This document shows, in pieces, positions 6,258 to 6,983 of a stretch of DNA of 6,983 nt. A model generated the notes under the pieces. That model was given only the letters and a program-made list of their open reading frames with translations. It did not search any database and had not been told where the DNA came from. The DNA is taken from assembly GCA_031264475.1 (NCBI GenBank), contig JAISEA010000087.1, forward strand, positions 1 to 6,983, in the 5' to 3' direction. Source of the stretch: Treponema sp. GTDB lineage: Bacteria; Spirochaetota; Spirochaetia; Treponematales; Breznakiellaceae. The position numbers were made by a program, and so were the translations under genes. Position 1 is the stretch's first letter; every line of letters starts with the position of its first letter.

Positions 6258-6983
6258 TTAGCGGTTTACAGAATTCAAAAGCATCATGTCAGCCAATACG
6301 AGAGCAGACATCGCTTCCACAACCGAAACAGCGCGGGGAACGATACAAACGTCATGGCGACCTTCTATGGATAACTCGCAGGTATTGCCTTTGCGGTCAA
6401 TGGTTGTCTGTCTTTTGGAAATGGAAGGAACCGGCTTAAACGCCACGCGGAATTCAATCGGCATACCTGTTGAAATGCCGCCTAACATACCGCCCGCGTT
6501 GTTCGTTGCGTACACCCTTCGGGCGTTTAAATACTTCTCAATGGTTGTTGTTTGAGAGGTGGAACCGCTGACTCCGTCAGGCGCGGCGGGGCAAGACGCT
6601 TTAAAACACCCGAAGGGTGCGCTGTCCCCGACAGGCGGCGGAGCAGGACGCTTTAAAACACCCGAAGGGTGCTCGAATTGGTCGTTGAGCGTGGAACCTA
6701 CGCCATCGGCTGACGCAAAGCCAGAACCAAATTCAACCGCCTTAGCCGCGCCTATAGAAAGCATGGCTTGGGCAAGAACAGCGTCTAGTTTGTCAAAAAC
6801 AGGTTCGCCTAAACCCGCCGCTACGCCGCTTATGGAACAAGCGACAACACCTCCAGCGCTATCGCCTTCGGCGCGTAAAGCCTCAAGCTTTCGCCTGATT
6901 TTCTCCGCATATTCACGATGTGGCACGCGCAGAGGATTCTCTTTGGCAAAACCCATGTCAAATCCATCGTCTTGCGGTACTTC
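6258..6983 (-). CDS. aroC: Chorismate synthase, C-terminal part, with palindromic insertions
   Basis: 241 codons run in frame from the right edge to TAA 6260-6258. The N-terminus lies outside the window, so ATG 6956 is an internal Met. Chorismate synthase turns 5-enolpyruvylshikimate 3-phosphate into chorismate using reduced FMN. Family motifs are GVAAGLGEPVFDKLDA, GSGFASADGVGSTLNDQF, TNNAGGMLGGISTGMPIEFR, AFKPVPSI and the C-terminal signature GRHDVCIVPRAVSVVEAM. Val replaces the more usual Pro after RHD. Between NDQFE and TNNAGG lie 55 residues, where family members I recall have roughly 10-20. This extra segment (104-158 of the visible fragment) is encoded by three palindromic elements with no stop or frameshift, and is rich in Pro, Ser, Thr and Ala. 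All conserved motifs visible on both sides remain, so the enzyme may be active with an enlarged loop. A recently decaying gene cannot be excluded. Confidence 0.93.
   Translation of the reverse strand, partial: EVPQDDGFDMGFAKENPLRVPHREYAEKIRRKLEALRAEGDSAGGVVACSISGVAAGLGEPVFDKLDAVLAQAMLSIGAAKAVEFGSGFASADGVGSTLNDQFEHPSGVLKRPAPPPVGDSAPFGCFKASCPAAPDGVSGSTSQTTTIEKYLNARRVYATNNAGGMLGGISTGMPIEFRVAFKPVPSISKRQTTIDRKGNTCELSIEGRHDVCIVPRAVSVVEAMSALVLADMMLLNSVNR
6511..6560 (+). repeat. Palindromic element inside aroC, inverted relative to the other two
   Basis: Hairpin CACCC-TTC-GGGCG (6513-6525; one pair is G.U in the aroC mRNA) is followed by TTTAAATACTTC (6526-6537). A second stem follows, CTTCTCAA (6534-6541) with TTGAGAGG (6552-6559) and one wobble. 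It matches the element at 3345-3384 through GGGCGTTTAAATACTTC. In aroC it reads TTTIEKYLNARRVYA. Confidence 0.8.
6568..6619 (+). repeat. Composite palindromic element inside aroC, copy B
   Basis: Hairpin CTGAC-TCC-GTCAG (6568-6580) is followed by a GC-rich linker, GACGCTTTAAAA (6595-6606), and hairpin CACCC-GAA-GGGTG (6607-6619). In aroC it reads APFGCFKASCPAAPDGVS, in a different frame from copy A. Confidence 0.85.
6622..6671 (+). repeat. Composite palindromic element inside aroC, copy A
   Basis: Hairpin CTGTC-CCC-GACAG (6622-6634) is followed by a linker close to copy B, GACGCTTTAAAA (6647-6658), and hairpin CACCC-GAA-GGGTG (6659-6671). The second hairpin and its 12-nt leader are identical to copy B at an offset of 52 bp. 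The first hairpin differs by compensating arm bases. In aroC it reads HPSGVLKRPAPPPVGD. Confidence 0.85.

Noticed and set aside
6161..6439. 92-residue plus-strand open frame
   Set aside because: It runs antisense through the end of aroC and contains a repeat element; the protein shows no recognisable features.
6258..6983. aroC as a pseudogene
   Set aside because: The frame is unbroken through three insertions and all visible conserved motifs are intact; N-terminal residues could not be checked.

Overview
The window reads as chromosomal DNA from a spirochaete of the Treponema type, probably a free-living or gut-associated lineage. Three signs support this. First, there is a very long LptD/OstA-like outer-membrane protein of the treponemal kind. 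Second, there is a pair of TPR proteins of envelope type. Third, the lineage keeps aromatic biosynthesis (aroC), which the reduced pathogen T. pallidum lacks. The species cannot be named from this sequence alone.

Layout. Positions 3296 down to 1 (minus strand) are one uninterrupted frame of 1098 codons that runs off the left edge: a signal peptide, an acidic repeat, a SAP-like helical motif, an OstA/LptA-like domain and most of a beta-barrel. From 3297 to 4237 is about 940 bp of non-coding DNA between this gene and a divergent operon. It holds a promoter at each end and, between them, a dense set of repeats: small hairpin elements, a 13-unit array of 21-bp repeats, copies of a 13-bp dyad motif and a GC-rich fold. 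From 4238 to 6102 (plus strand) are two overlapping genes, an exported TPR protein followed by a membrane-anchored TPR protein. They share a TAATG stop/start and are probably translated together. After a short convergent gap, the C-terminal 241 codons of chorismate synthase (aroC) run on the minus strand from the right edge to 6258.

The most interesting signal is a family of short palindromic elements. They are built from 5-bp-stem, 3-nt-loop hairpins next to a linker containing TTTAAA or CTAA. Copies lie upstream of lptD, in the intergenic region and downstream of aroC, and three more lie inside the aroC reading frame. There they add about 55 in-frame codons in the segment just before the conserved NNAGG motif. 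The copies inside aroC are read in three different ways (two frames and one inverted copy). Hairpin arms differ between copies but stay complementary. This resembles the protein-coding palindromic elements known from Rickettsia (RPE). I do not know of a description in this lineage.

Functionally, the lptD-like gene and the TPR pair both concern the cell envelope and diverge from the same repeat-rich region. aroC is an unrelated housekeeping gene on the far side of the TPR operon.
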